Assembly: GCF_004025535.1 (NCBI RefSeq) | Contig: NZ_QJRG01000034.1 | Location: forward strand, 682,001 to 746,000 | From: Pseudomonas alkylphenolica | GTDB lineage: Bacteria; Pseudomonadota; Gammaproteobacteria; Pseudomonadales; Pseudomonadaceae | Reading direction: 5' to 3' | Length of the DNA stretch: 64,000 nucleotides | Shown here: positions 25,627-35,633 of the stretch, piece after piece | Layout: every line of letters begins with the position of its first letter | How positions within the stretch are numbered: position 1 is the first letter of the stretch | Made by a program: the position numbers and the translations under genes | The notes under the pieces: model-generated | Told to the model about the DNA's origin: nothing | Database searches by the model: none | What the model saw: the letters and a program-made list of their open reading frames with translations, nothing else

Positions 25627-27230
25627 GCGCCAAAAGCCCGGCTGTGCAGTTTACGGTAGCGGTCGTAGCGGCTATCGCTCTCAGGGATGCCCGCCACACA
25701 GCTCAGGCAGGCACGGAACTCGTCCATGATCGCCGCCGGCGGCGTCTCACCGCCAATGCGCAGCAACGCCTGGGCGGTATTGAGGGCAATACTGATGTTC
25801 TTCGGCTGCAAGCCCAAGGCGCGGCGGAACAGCGCCAGGGCTTCGCTGAGTTGCCCCCCCTGATAACTGCGTACCCCCTGGCGGTTGAGGTCGACGGCCT
25901 CGGTCACCGCCCCCAGCACGCTCGGGTCATCGGTCAGGCGCGACACGCTCTGCATGACCTTGGGGTCGTCGCCGTAGGTCTCCACGCAGTTTTTCAGGAT
26001 CGCGGTACCGGCCGAATCCTGCCCCAGTTTCTGCAGCTGGGTAGCGACCACCAGGGCAGCTTCGACAGAAAAGAACTGATCCATTTTCTCCAGCCGGGCC
26101 ATGGCCTGCTCGGTCAGCTTTGCCGCTGTTTCGGCATCGCCGGCTTGCTGCAGGCTGGCGGCTTTCATCAGCCGGGCGCGAACCTGCAAGCCCTGATCCT
26201 CGACGTTTTCCTTGGCCACTTCGCTGAGCACGGTGTTGATTTCAACCCGGGTGCGCGCATCCAGACCGTTACCGGCGTTCTTGTTCATTAGTGCCTGAAC
26301 CAGACCGAGATTACTTTCCGGGTCTTTGTAGCGTGAGCTCTGGCCCTGGTTGACTGCATGCCGGTAGGCCTTCGAGGAGGTGTCGAAGTCGTCGTTGCTC
26401 AAGGCCAGTTTGCCCAGCATCATTTGCCGGCGCACCGCCAGCGGCGACAGGCGCACCGCCTCTTCCAGCACGCCCTGGGCGCGCTTGTTTTCGCCGCGCG
26501 CCACCAACACTTCGGCCAACCCGTCGTACAGCCCCGGCATCATCGGAAAGGCCTTGAGCGCCTGCTCGTAAATACCTTGGGCCTGCGCAAACTGATTGCG
26601 TTTGTACAACAGGCTGCCCAGTGCCGCGTACGCCCACGGCGTGGCGCGGCTGGAAATGATCGTGGTGAGGAACTTCTCGAGCTCGTCGTAGCGGTTGAGG
26701 TCACGCAGGGCATCGGCGCGGTAACGCAGGCACAACGGCGCAAAGCGCGGGTCCTTTTTGCACAGCTCGGCGCACGCGGCCAGGACTTCCGCTGGACGAC
26801 CCCGGTCCAGGGCCTGCAGGATCGGCTTGAGTAAGGTTTTGCGTTGCACCAGTTTTTCCAGGCGCTGGGCCAGGCCGATACGGTTGAACGGCTTGGTCAG
26901 GTAGGCATCAGGTTCGTGCTCCAGGGCACTGAGGACAATGGCCTGGCTGGTTTCGGCGGTGACCATGAGGAACACGCACTCATGGCTGATCAACTTGTCG
27001 AGGATCAGGTCTTCGAGCACCTGCTGACCGTTCTTCTTGCCGTCCCCCAGGTGGAAATCCTGAAGGATGAAGTCATACCGCTTTTGCGCACACATGCGCA
27101 GGGCCTGCTCACCGCTGTCAGCGGTGTCGACGTCCCGCACACCCAGCTCGCGCAGCATGGAGCGACAGGAACTGCGAAAATCCGAGAAATCATCGACGAT
27201 CAGAAAACTTTTTTGGCTGTAGACCTGCAT
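25623..27230 (-). CDS. response regulator with TPR repeats
   Basis: 535 residues. A receiver domain occupies 1 to about 120, with D13-D14, phosphoacceptor D58 and K113 (LTKPF). The rest is helical tetratricopeptide-like repeats up to about 480, and there is no DNA-binding or enzyme domain. Output is therefore probably protein-protein contact. The start at 27230 (MQVYSQKSF) is preferred because the receiver fold begins there. It is translationally coupled to the downstream kinase gene. Similar TPR response regulators occur across Pseudomonas. Confidence 0.83.
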   Translation of the reverse strand: MQVYSQKSFLIVDDFSDFRSSCRSMLRELGVRDVDTADSGEQALRMCAQKRYDFILQDFHLGDGKKNGQQVLEDLILDKLISHECVFLMVTAETSQAIVLSALEHEPDAYLTKPFNRIGLAQRLEKLVQRKTLLKPILQALDRGRPAEVLAACAELCKKDPRFAPLCLRYRADALRDLNRYDELEKFLTTIISSRATPWAYAALGSLLYKRNQFAQAQGIYEQALKAFPMMPGLYDGLAEVLVARGENKRAQGVLEEAVRLSPLAVRRQMMLGKLALSNDDFDTSSKAYRHAVNQGQSSRYKDPESNLGLVQALMNKNAGNGLDARTRVEINTVLSEVAKENVEDQGLQVRARLMKAASLQQAGDAETAAKLTEQAMARLEKMDQFFSVEAALVVATQLQKLGQDSAGTAILKNCVETYGDDPKVMQSVSRLTDDPSVLGAVTEAVDLNRQGVRSYQGGQLSEALALFRRALGLQPKNISIALNTAQALLRIGGETPPAAIMDEFRACLSCVAGIPESDSRYDRYRKLHSRAFGA

Positions 27231-27311
27231 CCACGAAACCCGACATGGCAAATAAAAAAAAGGATGCACAGACCTCGACACGCACAGGCTGGCTTCGCGG
27301 GTAAATCAACG

Positions 27312-28358
27312 TCACGCACAAGCGCCAGCGGCGGCGACCCGGAACTCATTGTCACCACTGCGCTTGGCTTCATACATGGCCAGGTCGGCAAGGTGAATCA
27401 GGGTATCCATGCTTGAAGCATGGTCCGGATAGATCGCAACGCCCAGGCTGGTTCCCACCTGCAACAGCTCGCCGGAAACGATCATCGGGAACGCCAGCGT
27501 CTCAAGCACATTACTGCAAATCAGCTGGACTTCCTGCTCCAGGCCCACACCGGGTGCAAACCCTTCAAGCAGCAGAACGAACTCGTCGCCACCGATCCTG
27601 GCCACAGTATCGGCCGCACGCAGCATTTGCTTGAGCCGACTGGCGGTAAACACCAGCACCTGATCGCCAAACGCGTGCCCCTTGCGGTCGTTGATCGCCT
27701 TGAAGTCGTTAAGGTCGAGAAACGCCAGCACCACCCGCGTATTGGTGTCGCGGGCCACGTCCAGTGCACGCGCCAGGCGTTGTTCCAGCACCACCCGGTT
27801 AGGCAGACCGGTCAACGCATCGTTGAGTGCCAGGCTCTGCAACTGATTGGCCCAGGCTTTCTCCTCGGTGATATCGCGGACGACGCCCATCATCTTCACC
27901 GCCACGCCCTGCTCGTTGCACACCACGTTGCCGGTCTCACGTAGCCAGCGGACACTGCCGTCGGGCCAGACCACGCGGTATTCCTCGTCATGGTTTTCGC
28001 CCGTCTCGATGCAACGCAGTTCACCGGCCCGCACGCGGGCGCTGTCGTCCGGGTGCACGCTGGCGCAAAAGCGCTCGTAGCTCGGGACAATTTCCCCGAC
28101 CTGATAGCCGAACATGGGGTAGATGGCGTCGGACCAGAACAGTTGTTCGGTGTCGATATCCCAGTCCCAGGTGCCGATGCGGGCAAAGTACTGGCTGCGC
28201 TTGTAGCGCTCTACATCTTCCGCCGGAGCGATAGCACCCGAGGCCTGCTCGCGAAGCTGTCGCTCAAGGCGCCGCCCGCGCTGCAACGCAAGTAACCACA
28301 GGATCGCCAGGATGCCCAAGCCGACCCATGGCGCGATCAGGTACAGCGTCTGCAGCAT
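27312..28358 (-). CDS. PAS-GGDEF diguanylate cyclase
   Basis: 348 residues: one N-terminal membrane helix (about 7-26), a PAS/PAC domain (about 55-165) and a GGDEF domain. The active site GGDEF is intact at 256-260, and the product-inhibition I-site RAAD is at 247-250, so it should make cyclic di-GMP and be feedback-controlled. It lies 81 nt upstream of the response-regulator gene on the same strand. Confidence 0.88.
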   Translation of the reverse strand: MLQTLYLIAPWVGLGILAILWLLALQRGRRLERQLREQASGAIAPAEDVERYKRSQYFARIGTWDWDIDTEQLFWSDAIYPMFGYQVGEIVPSYERFCASVHPDDSARVRAGELRCIETGENHDEEYRVVWPDGSVRWLRETGNVVCNEQGVAVKMMGVVRDITEEKAWANQLQSLALNDALTGLPNRVVLEQRLARALDVARDTNTRVVLAFLDLNDFKAINDRKGHAFGDQVLVFTASRLKQMLRAADTVARIGGDEFVLLLEGFAPGVGLEQEVQLICSNVLETLAFPMIVSGELLQVGTSLGVAIYPDHASSMDTLIHLADLAMYEAKRSGDNEFRVAAAGACA

Positions 28359-28438
28359 GGCTATGCGCTCACGAATGGTAGCTATTAGCTATCATCCGCG
28401 ATCCTCGACGCGCCGTAAAGTACGGCATAGAGGAGGCC

Positions 28439-29023
28439 TCAGCGTGCAGGTTGGCAAGTCAGTTCGGCGCCATACCACTTCACCTTGGCTTCACCCTGAT
28501 GCTCCCAGAATTCCACCCCTTCACGTCCATACTTGCTGCCGCTGGCCGAAGGCTGAGCCATAACGATGGTCTGGTCGCCGCCGTAGGTGAGCACCGCTGC
28601 CTGGGGCGTGAGCTGGTTGTAGAACACTGCGGTGAAGGGCTGGCTGTCGTCACCGCAGTCGAACTCGACGGCGGCAGGGACCTGCACCGAGCCGGACTGG
28701 ATCTGCAGTTCAACCATGCGCACCTGGTACTGCTCAAGCACGCAGGTGTCGGCATTACTGGCCTTCCAGCACTCGTCGCGGCCTTTGATCCAGCCGCGCT
28801 GGGTTGCCTTGAGCTGTTTTTGCGAATCGCTGTCGGCTTGCGCCAGGGTGCGCTTGTAGAGGGCCGCCAGGTCGCGATCGAGCTTGCTCAGTTGCGGGCT
28901 CTGGCACACCTTCAGGGCCATGCCCTCGGCGTTGTCACAGGAAAACGACGGCCCTTCTGCCGCCAGCGCGGCCCCTGTGAACAACCCGCCCGCCAACAGT
29001 GACACAGTGAACATGCGCAACAT
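28439..29023 (-). CDS. LprI-MliC fusion lysozyme inhibitor
   Basis: A 194-residue periplasmic protein with a signal peptide (cleavage after ALAA near residue 22). Residues about 25-105 form an LprI-like four-Cys helical domain (CDNAEGMALKVC, GRDECWKASNADTC). Residues about 118-192 form a C-type lysozyme inhibitor (MliC) domain with the SASGSKY loop that enters the lysozyme active site, and a final Cys. It should protect peptidoglycan from host or competitor lysozyme. Confidence 0.85.
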   Translation of the reverse strand: MLRMFTVSLLAGGLFTGAALAAEGPSFSCDNAEGMALKVCQSPQLSKLDRDLAALYKRTLAQADSDSQKQLKATQRGWIKGRDECWKASNADTCVLEQYQVRMVELQIQSGSVQVPAAVEFDCGDDSQPFTAVFYNQLTPQAAVLTYGGDQTIVMAQPSASGSKYGREGVEFWEHQGEAKVKWYGAELTCQPAR

Positions 29024-29095
29024 GAGCTGACGCTCCTGGAAAGAACCTGCCAGAGAGTACAGCAGAAATTCTTCGCGTCGCGCTGTTGCTGGCGG

Positions 29096-31819
29096 TCAGG
29101 CCAACAGACCTAGGGCCTTTGCCCGAGCGACGGCCTGCGTTCGGCGCTCGACGCCCAGCTTGCTGTTGATGTGGCTGGCGTGCGTCTTGACCGTATGCAA
29201 GGAAATGAACAGCCGTTCGCTGATTTCCTGGTTGGAGCATCCTTGGGCAATAAGCTCAAGCACGGCCTGCTCCCGAGCGCTGAGGGCTTCACAATTGCCG
29301 CCGGCAACCTGCGCAGGGTCCAGCGCAGGCAACAGGGCCAGCAAACTGGACTGAGCCGGGCTCACCGGTTGCGTCAGCAATTGATCACGCAGCCACAACG
29401 GGTAGTGCTGCATCAGACGCTGGAACGGCTGCAACGCACCACCACGCGCCGCCTCCAGGCTCAACACCAGCAACTCGCGGGCGTTGGCCTCATGGTGGTT
29501 GGCGAGCAGCAGCTCGATCCATTGGCACAGTGCGGTGACGCTCAACATCTGCCCACCACTGGCCTGACCGCTGTCGACCAATGCCTGCAGGCGCTCACCT
29601 GCCTGCGCCACGCGCCCCTGGGTGCGGTCAAGCAAGGCCTGTTGCAGAGCGATGTGCAGCCCCAGCATGGGATGAAACTCCGGCCCTGCAGCGGCTTGCT
29701 TGCCGCCGTAGGTCTGCCCCAGTCGCAACAGCCACGACTCGGAAAGGTCTGTACGCCCCTGGGCAAGCCAGAGCTCACATTTGACCAGGGTAATCATCGC
29801 CAGATAGAAAATAGGTGGCACATCCCAGATGTGCATCAGTCGCTCAGCTTCGGCCAGTTCGGCGAAGGCTTCGGTGAAACGCCCCTCGCGCCCGTCCAGC
29901 GAGGCGATCACGCAATGCCCGATCAGCACGCTGATGTCGCGGCAGGCCCGCGCCTCGACCAGGCCGGCGCGCAAGCGGCTGCGCCCGGCTTCCGGCTGCA
30001 GGCGCGCGACCAGCAGATAGCCTTCGTACAACGTCAGGCGCGCCCGCACCGCATACAGGCGTTGCGCTGACAGCCCTTGCAGCCGCTGCAGGCCAATGTG
30101 GACTTCATCCTGTGCACGCAATACCTCGCCACGGGCATGCAGCACGCGGGCCCGGTCGTAATGGGTCAGTGCTTCAAACAGGGGATTGGCGACCCGCTGG
30201 GCCAGCTCCAGGGCCTCACGGTTCCAGCTGCGCGCACGCGCGTAATCGGCATCGGCAATCGCCAGGTTGGACAACGTCGACAAGCACACCAGACGCTGGC
30301 CGTAACGCTTCTGCGGCAAGCTACGCAAGGCCTCGATACAACAGGCCCGGGTGCGCGTGCGATCGCCACGGCCACGGGCAATCACTCCGCTCAGGGCCAG
30401 CCATTGGGCCAGCATCGAGCGTTGCGCCGTTGCCGAAGGTGCCGGCAGGAACCGGCTGAGGTGGCTGGCCAGCTCTTCAGCAGCATCCAGTTGCCCTGCC
30501 AGCCCCAGTGCCCAGCTGTACAGCACAATCAGCCGCGGCGTACTGATCAGCAGGCTGTCGGGCAGGTCCATTTTCCAGCGCAGCAGCATGCCGACATTCT
30601 GCTCCGCCAGCAGCTGCTCCTCAGACAGGTTTTGCACTAGGTTGGCCGCCACATCCAGGTGCCCGGCGCGCAAGGCCTGTTCGACCGCTTCATCCAGCAG
30701 CCCCTGTCCATGAAACCAGCGACAGGCCCGCAAGTGCAGGCTTGCCAGCGGCTGACTGGTTTGCCGACTGCGCAGCAGGTCGGAGAACAGGTGGTGATAG
30801 CGGAACCAGCGCCCGTGCTCGTCCAGCGGCACCAGAAACACCTGGTGGGCCTGCAGGTAGCGGATGATTTCTGCGCTGTCATGGCTGTCGCGCAGGGCAT
30901 CGCACAGCTCGCTGCAAAAGCGCTCCTGGCAGGCCGTGTCGTTGAGAAAGCCCTGAACCTCGGGCGGCAGGATGTCGATAACTTCTTCGAGCAGGTAGTC
31001 CCGTATCAGCCCTTCGCCGCCATGCAAAGCCTGCGGCAAGGTACTGTCGGCACTCGACTCGCTGGCCGCCAGTTGCCAGAAACGCAAACCGGCCACCCAG
31101 CCATCGCTGCGCTGGATCAGGCTGTCCAGCGCCTGGCCACGCAGGCTCGTCGGTTGCTGCCCGAGCACCGCCAGCGATTCATCGGGGGTCAGGCGCAGGT
31201 CCTGTTCACTGAGCTCAAGCAATTGACGCGACAGGCGCAGACGCGCGAGGTGCCAGTCCGGGCGCAAGCGGCTGGTGACCAGCAGCACCAGTCCCGGCGG
31301 CAGATGATTGAGGAAAAACTGCAGGCAACGGTCCAGTACCGGGCCCTGCGCCAGGTGATAGTCGTCAAGCACCAGTAACAAGGGGTTGGTGGGCTGCAGG
31401 TGATCCGCCAGCTCATCGAGCAGGCCGTCCAGCCATTCTTCGAAAGCGAAGGGCTGATGACGCTGCCGCATCTTCAACAGGCCCAGCGCCTGGTTGCCCA
31501 CTGCCGGACAGCATTGCTGCAAGCCTTCGAGCAGGCGTTCGAGAAAGCGCCCCGGATCACTGTCGCGACGGCTCAAGCCCAACCACAGGCTGTTCCAGTG
31601 ATTGGGCAACCCCTGACAGAACTCCACGGCCAACGAGCTCTTACCGAAACCTGCCGGTGCACTGACCAACAGCAAGCGACCACCAAGGCCCGACTGCAGT
31701 CGCTGGCACAAACGCGCTCTCGGCACGTGCCCTTCAGGCAGTGGCGGGCGATAGAAGCGCCCCTCCAGGACGGTCATGGCCTGGCTGGCGAACCCTTGCG
31801 TACGGGACAGATCAGTCAT
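29096..31819 (-). CDS. MalT-like LuxR family ATP-dependent activator
   Basis: 907 residues, as long as MalT. Walker A is APAGFGKS at 54-61 and Walker B-like LLLVLDDYHL follows near 130. A long TPR-like middle part follows, and a LuxR helix-turn-helix closes the protein (LSAREQAVLELIAQG, then NQEISERLFISLHTVKTH). Such STAND regulators need ATP and an inducer to oligomerise. It sits next to the DUF1329/DUF1302 genes and acyl-CoA ligase on the same strand, so it probably activates them. The inducer is unknown. Confidence 0.82.
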   Translation of the reverse strand: MTDLSRTQGFASQAMTVLEGRFYRPPLPEGHVPRARLCQRLQSGLGGRLLLVSAPAGFGKSSLAVEFCQGLPNHWNSLWLGLSRRDSDPGRFLERLLEGLQQCCPAVGNQALGLLKMRQRHQPFAFEEWLDGLLDELADHLQPTNPLLLVLDDYHLAQGPVLDRCLQFFLNHLPPGLVLLVTSRLRPDWHLARLRLSRQLLELSEQDLRLTPDESLAVLGQQPTSLRGQALDSLIQRSDGWVAGLRFWQLAASESSADSTLPQALHGGEGLIRDYLLEEVIDILPPEVQGFLNDTACQERFCSELCDALRDSHDSAEIIRYLQAHQVFLVPLDEHGRWFRYHHLFSDLLRSRQTSQPLASLHLRACRWFHGQGLLDEAVEQALRAGHLDVAANLVQNLSEEQLLAEQNVGMLLRWKMDLPDSLLISTPRLIVLYSWALGLAGQLDAAEELASHLSRFLPAPSATAQRSMLAQWLALSGVIARGRGDRTRTRACCIEALRSLPQKRYGQRLVCLSTLSNLAIADADYARARSWNREALELAQRVANPLFEALTHYDRARVLHARGEVLRAQDEVHIGLQRLQGLSAQRLYAVRARLTLYEGYLLVARLQPEAGRSRLRAGLVEARACRDISVLIGHCVIASLDGREGRFTEAFAELAEAERLMHIWDVPPIFYLAMITLVKCELWLAQGRTDLSESWLLRLGQTYGGKQAAAGPEFHPMLGLHIALQQALLDRTQGRVAQAGERLQALVDSGQASGGQMLSVTALCQWIELLLANHHEANARELLVLSLEAARGGALQPFQRLMQHYPLWLRDQLLTQPVSPAQSSLLALLPALDPAQVAGGNCEALSAREQAVLELIAQGCSNQEISERLFISLHTVKTHASHINSKLGVERRTQAVARAKALGLLA

Positions 31820-31972
31820 GGCCGGCTCGTTTTAGTTAGAGAATCTTCGGCATTACGGATCAGGGCAGACTAGCGGTTAAAAACGCACATTTGAAGATGA
31901 TTGCCACCCTTTGCAGAAAAAAGACTTCAACAAAACGCGACAAATCTGATTCGGCGAGGCTGCAGAAACAGA

Positions 31973-31996
31973 AACGCCCCGGCAAGCCGGGGCGTT
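31973..31996 (-). terminator. hairpin terminator after the DUF1329 gene
   Basis: An 11-bp perfect stem, AACGCCCCGGC with its complement around AA, lies 28 nt past the DUF1329 stop codon in the 205-nt gap before the LuxR gene. On the minus strand it is followed by TCTGTTTCTG. It likely ends the DUF1302-DUF1329 transcript, so the LuxR gene is transcribed separately. Confidence 0.7.
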
Positions 31997-32024
31997 CTGG
32001 GAGATCACACAAGGGTGTTGAAAC

Positions 32025-33395
32025 TCAGCGAACACCTTCCTGGCGTAGCGCTGCGGGCTGGAAGTCGCTGATGCTGGCCGTAAAACCGAAGTCGTAGGCG
32101 CGCTTCTCTTCGTTCTTCATGCCCAGTGCCAAATAGCGACCCGACTGCAGGTCGTAGATGGCTTCCAGGGTGTACCACGGCACCTGGACGTTGTAGTAGT
32201 CCTGGGAGTGGGCCTCGGAAACGCGCCACAGTTGATCGCGACCGTCGTACTGGTCGATCACTGCAGCTTGCCAGGTGTCTTCATCGATGTAGAAGTCACG
32301 CTTGGCGTAGATATGACGCTGGCCCGGTTTCAGCGTTGCCACAACATGCCAGACGCGGCGCAGCTCGTAGCGGCTCAGGTCCTGGTTGATGTGCCCGGCC
32401 TTGATGATGTCGCTGTACTTGAGCTTGGGATCGTCGAGTTTGTAGCTGTTGGAGGCAATATACATCTCTTTCTTGCCTTCAAGCTTCCAGTCGTAGCGGT
32501 CCGGTGCACCGTTGTACATGTCCAGGTTGTCGGAAGTACGCAGGCCATCGGCTGCAGTACCCGGACCGTCGTAGGACACCTGCGGTGCCTGGCGTACACG
32601 GCGCTGACCGGCGTTGTACACCCACGCCTTGCGCGGCTCCTTGACCTGGTCGAGGGTCTCGTGAACCAGCAGCACGGTACCGGCCAGACGCGCAGGTGCA
32701 GTCACCTTCTGCTTGAAGTAGAACAGCACGTTACCCGGGTTGGCCGGATCGTAGCCCTTGATCTTGTCACGGAAGACGAACTGGTCCTGGAAGTACACCA
32801 GGCTGTAGGAGCCATTGGTCTGCGGTGTGGCCTGGGTGACCAGGCGCGTTACGCTGCCGCCACGGTAGCGGGTGATGTGGTTCCAGATCACCTCGACACC
32901 GCTTTTTGGAATCGGGAACGGCACGGCGCTTTCGAAGTTCTCAAGACCGTTGCCGCCGGCGACCAGGTTGGTGCTGGTGGCATTCTTCTTGATCGAGGCA
33001 AACACATCAGCCGGTACGTTCGAGCCGCGGTGGGTCGGGTACACCGGGATTTTGTAGGTGTCCGGGTAACGCTTAAGCATCGCGATCTGGCCAGGGGACA
33101 GCTTGTCCTTGTACTGGTCGACGTTCTGCGCAGTGATGGTGAACTTCGGCTGTTCGTTGCCGTACGGGTTGGCAAGGAAACCTTTGTCATCAACGGCACC
33201 GGCGTTTTTGGCCAGTGGCGCCCAGGCCGTGATCGAGCCGTCGGCGTTACCGGCCTTTTCAGCACCCATCGGGGTCAGCGTGGTGCCGAGCTTGGCCGCC
33301 TCGTCGGCAGACACTGCCGCCATGACACTGGTCGCCAGCAGCGACAGGCCCAACACACCGGCTTGCAGCAGATTCTTGGTCATATTCATGTTCAT
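32025..33395 (-). CDS. DUF1329 family exported protein (LolA/B-like fold)
   Basis: 456 residues with a signal peptide (cleavage after VMA near residue 26). The mature part matches the DUF1329 family, which is related to the LolA/LolB lipoprotein-carrier fold. AGGA lies before ATG 33395, the first of three nearby ATGs. It follows the DUF1302 gene by 21 nt; the pair recurs together in Pseudomonas near catabolic genes for hydrophobic substrates. It probably shuttles a lipophilic compound across the periplasm, which is inference. Confidence 0.82.
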   Translation of the reverse strand: MNMNMTKNLLQAGVLGLSLLATSVMAAVSADEAAKLGTTLTPMGAEKAGNADGSITAWAPLAKNAGAVDDKGFLANPYGNEQPKFTITAQNVDQYKDKLSPGQIAMLKRYPDTYKIPVYPTHRGSNVPADVFASIKKNATSTNLVAGGNGLENFESAVPFPIPKSGVEVIWNHITRYRGGSVTRLVTQATPQTNGSYSLVYFQDQFVFRDKIKGYDPANPGNVLFYFKQKVTAPARLAGTVLLVHETLDQVKEPRKAWVYNAGQRRVRQAPQVSYDGPGTAADGLRTSDNLDMYNGAPDRYDWKLEGKKEMYIASNSYKLDDPKLKYSDIIKAGHINQDLSRYELRRVWHVVATLKPGQRHIYAKRDFYIDEDTWQAAVIDQYDGRDQLWRVSEAHSQDYYNVQVPWYTLEAIYDLQSGRYLALGMKNEEKRAYDFGFTASISDFQPAALRQEGVR

Positions 33396-33416
33396 GCTCG
33401 TCCTGAATCCGTGTTC

Positions 33417-35336
33417 TTAGAAGTTCACGCCGAAGCTGAGGGCGATGAAATCGCGATCATCCACAGTGGTGTACTTGCCATCGAAGAAGTTGGTGTACGA
33501 CAGGCTGGTGGTGTAGGTGTTCTGGTACTCGGCATCCAGGCCCAGGCTGATCGCCTTGCGCCCTTCCTCGAAGTTGCCACCAGGGCCTGGCGAGTAACCG
33601 TCAACGTCGTGGGACCAGGCCACACTTGGCTTGAGGTTCACACCGGCAAACACGCTGTTGTAGTCCCAGATCGCCCGCATGCGGTAGCCCCAGGAGTCGG
33701 TGGTGGTGAAGCCTTCGTTCTCGCAGTAGCGCGACTGGTTGTTGCGCGGTGCGCTACCCAGGGTGCTGGCGTTGAGGGTTTCGCAACGACCGCTTGGCAA
33801 CGGGCCCGGGCCATACACCGGGTCACGGCCGTAACGGGCCTTGGAGGTGCTTTCCAGCCCGCCGACGTGGGTCCAGCCGACTTCGCCCACCATGGTCAGG
33901 CGTTCTGCACCCATGACCTGGTCGAAGAAGTGGGTGAAGGTGGTTTGCAGCTGGGTGACTTCCTTGCGGCGATAGCCCGGCTGGTCGGTGCTAGGGAAGC
34001 CTTTGAGGATCGAGGCGTTCGGGTCGATCGGGGTCAGGCCCGAGAACAGGATGTCGGTGGTGTTCAGCTGCACCGGCGCGTTCGGACGGTAGCTGATTTC
34101 ACCTTGCCACGCCGTGCCGGTAGGCAAGGTGGTGGAGAAGCTCAGGCCGTACAGGCGGATGTCTTCCGGGTACTCGACGTAGTAGCTGGAGTTACCGGCG
34201 ACCACCAGCGGCAAAGTACTCTGGGTGACGGCGCTGAGGTTGGCCAGCGGTACGCCAGCCGCACGCAGTTGCGCTGCCAGACGGGTCGGACTGTAGAACT
34301 GCGCCGCCGCGCCCTGGCCGCTGAAAATCGGCGCACGGCTGTGGTAGTTCATGAAGTAGCCACCGAACTCGGTGTTCAGCGGTTCGAACACATAGCGCAT
34401 GGCCAGGCCGAACTGGCCGCTGTCGCGCGCATCGCGGTCCGGGCCACGGCGCACGATCACACCTTCGTCAGGGTTGCCCCAGGTGACGTTGTTGGCTGCC
34501 ATTACCCCGCCAACCGGCCGCGAGAGCGGGCCCAGGCCTGCGTTCAGGGTGCTTTGCTTGGCCAGTACCGCCAGGTTGGTGTCGCAACCGTCGGCGATCA
34601 CGTCCGGCTGGGAGAAGAAGGTGCCGCAGTTGTCGACGACGGTCTGGTCCCATTCGATCTGGTAGAAGGCCTCGGCCGACAGGTTGTCGGTCAGGCTCTG
34701 GGACACGTAGAACATGTTGACCGGGATCAGGCCCTCCTTGATTTCCGCGCCAGGACGGCGGAATGCGGAGACGTCGATCGGGTTGATCGAGTTGATGCCG
34801 CCACCAATGAAGGTACTTTCACCCCAGCTCACCACCTGCTTGCCCAAGCGGACGTTGCCCGGCAGGTCGGCGATGCTGTAGTTGTGGTACACGAATGCGT
34901 CGAGAATCTGTCCACCGGCGGACTTGGCGCCTTCTTTGCGGTTGGAGTCGCTGATGTCCTTGAACTCGCGGTGTTCATCCTTGAGTTCAAAGTCATACCA
35001 GTACTTGCCGCGGACGAATACGCCGGTGTCGCCGTACTTCAGTTCAAGGTCATGGATACCCTTGAAGATCTTCGAGAAGGTCTCGCCTTTCTTGAAGTTC
35101 AGGTGACCGTCGTCAGAGGTTTGCGACAGGCCGTGGCCGCCGTTGTTCGAGCCGATCAGGTTCTTGTTGGCATCAGCGGTCGACCAGCTGGCCCCAACAG
35201 ACAGGGACGAGTCAAACGAACCTTCGATTTCACCGATGTTGAAGCTGACGCCGAATGCGGGACCGGCGAGCGTAGAAGCGAGGCTGACGGCCAGCGGCAG
35301 TTTCGCCCGGCGCCAGAACAGATTTACTGATGTCAT
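33417..35336 (-). CDS. DUF1302 family outer-membrane protein
   Basis: 639 residues with a signal peptide (cleavage after AFG near residue 29). The mature part is mostly beta strands, ending in Phe (FGVNF) as expected for an outer-membrane barrel. It matches DUF1302, usually partnered with DUF1329 as here. GGAG precedes ATG 35336; the frame is open for 20 codons upstream. Proposed as an uptake barrel for a hydrophobic substrate used by the neighbouring acyl-CoA ligase. Confidence 0.82.
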   Translation of the reverse strand: MTSVNLFWRRAKLPLAVSLASTLAGPAFGVSFNIGEIEGSFDSSLSVGASWSTADANKNLIGSNNGGHGLSQTSDDGHLNFKKGETFSKIFKGIHDLELKYGDTGVFVRGKYWYDFELKDEHREFKDISDSNRKEGAKSAGGQILDAFVYHNYSIADLPGNVRLGKQVVSWGESTFIGGGINSINPIDVSAFRRPGAEIKEGLIPVNMFYVSQSLTDNLSAEAFYQIEWDQTVVDNCGTFFSQPDVIADGCDTNLAVLAKQSTLNAGLGPLSRPVGGVMAANNVTWGNPDEGVIVRRGPDRDARDSGQFGLAMRYVFEPLNTEFGGYFMNYHSRAPIFSGQGAAAQFYSPTRLAAQLRAAGVPLANLSAVTQSTLPLVVAGNSSYYVEYPEDIRLYGLSFSTTLPTGTAWQGEISYRPNAPVQLNTTDILFSGLTPIDPNASILKGFPSTDQPGYRRKEVTQLQTTFTHFFDQVMGAERLTMVGEVGWTHVGGLESTSKARYGRDPVYGPGPLPSGRCETLNASTLGSAPRNNQSRYCENEGFTTTDSWGYRMRAIWDYNSVFAGVNLKPSVAWSHDVDGYSPGPGGNFEEGRKAISLGLDAEYQNTYTTSLSYTNFFDGKYTTVDDRDFIALSFGVNF

Positions 35337-35522
35337 CGACGCTACTCCATGTACTTTTATTTTTATGGCAGTGAGTCCTTTGCAGAAACGCCTCAAACGA
35401 CCGGTATCAGCGCACCGTTATCGTCGAGCAAGTGGTCAGGCACATTCATGTGCAACCCCGGTTCCTGAAAATCCCCTGACCCGACTATAGCCAGCAGGTA
35501 GTAGTGCTTGATCCCTCTAAAG

Positions 35523-35538
35523 TGTGATTTGCATCACC
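35523..35538. promoter_or_regulatory. Crp/Vfr-like site
   Basis: TGTGA-TTTGCA-TCACC matches the TGTGA-N6-TCACA consensus for Crp-type regulators with one mismatch. It lies about 190 nt upstream of the DUF1302 start. Whether a Crp homologue binds here is untested. Confidence 0.4.
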
Positions 35539-35633
35539 GCGCCCTGACCTGGTGTGCAGGGGCGGTGACAGCGCTGGCAGAGGCAAGAATGGCTGAAAAT
35601 TACTGTTTGGCAAGGGCAAGATGCGTCTAATGC

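Noticed and set aside
32208..35330. A long open frame on the + strand opposite DUF1329/DUF1302, about 1040 codons
   Set aside because: It mirrors two well-supported genes with signal peptides and ribosome-binding sites on the other strand. High GC with strong third-position bias opens such shadow frames, and it has no recognisable motifs.
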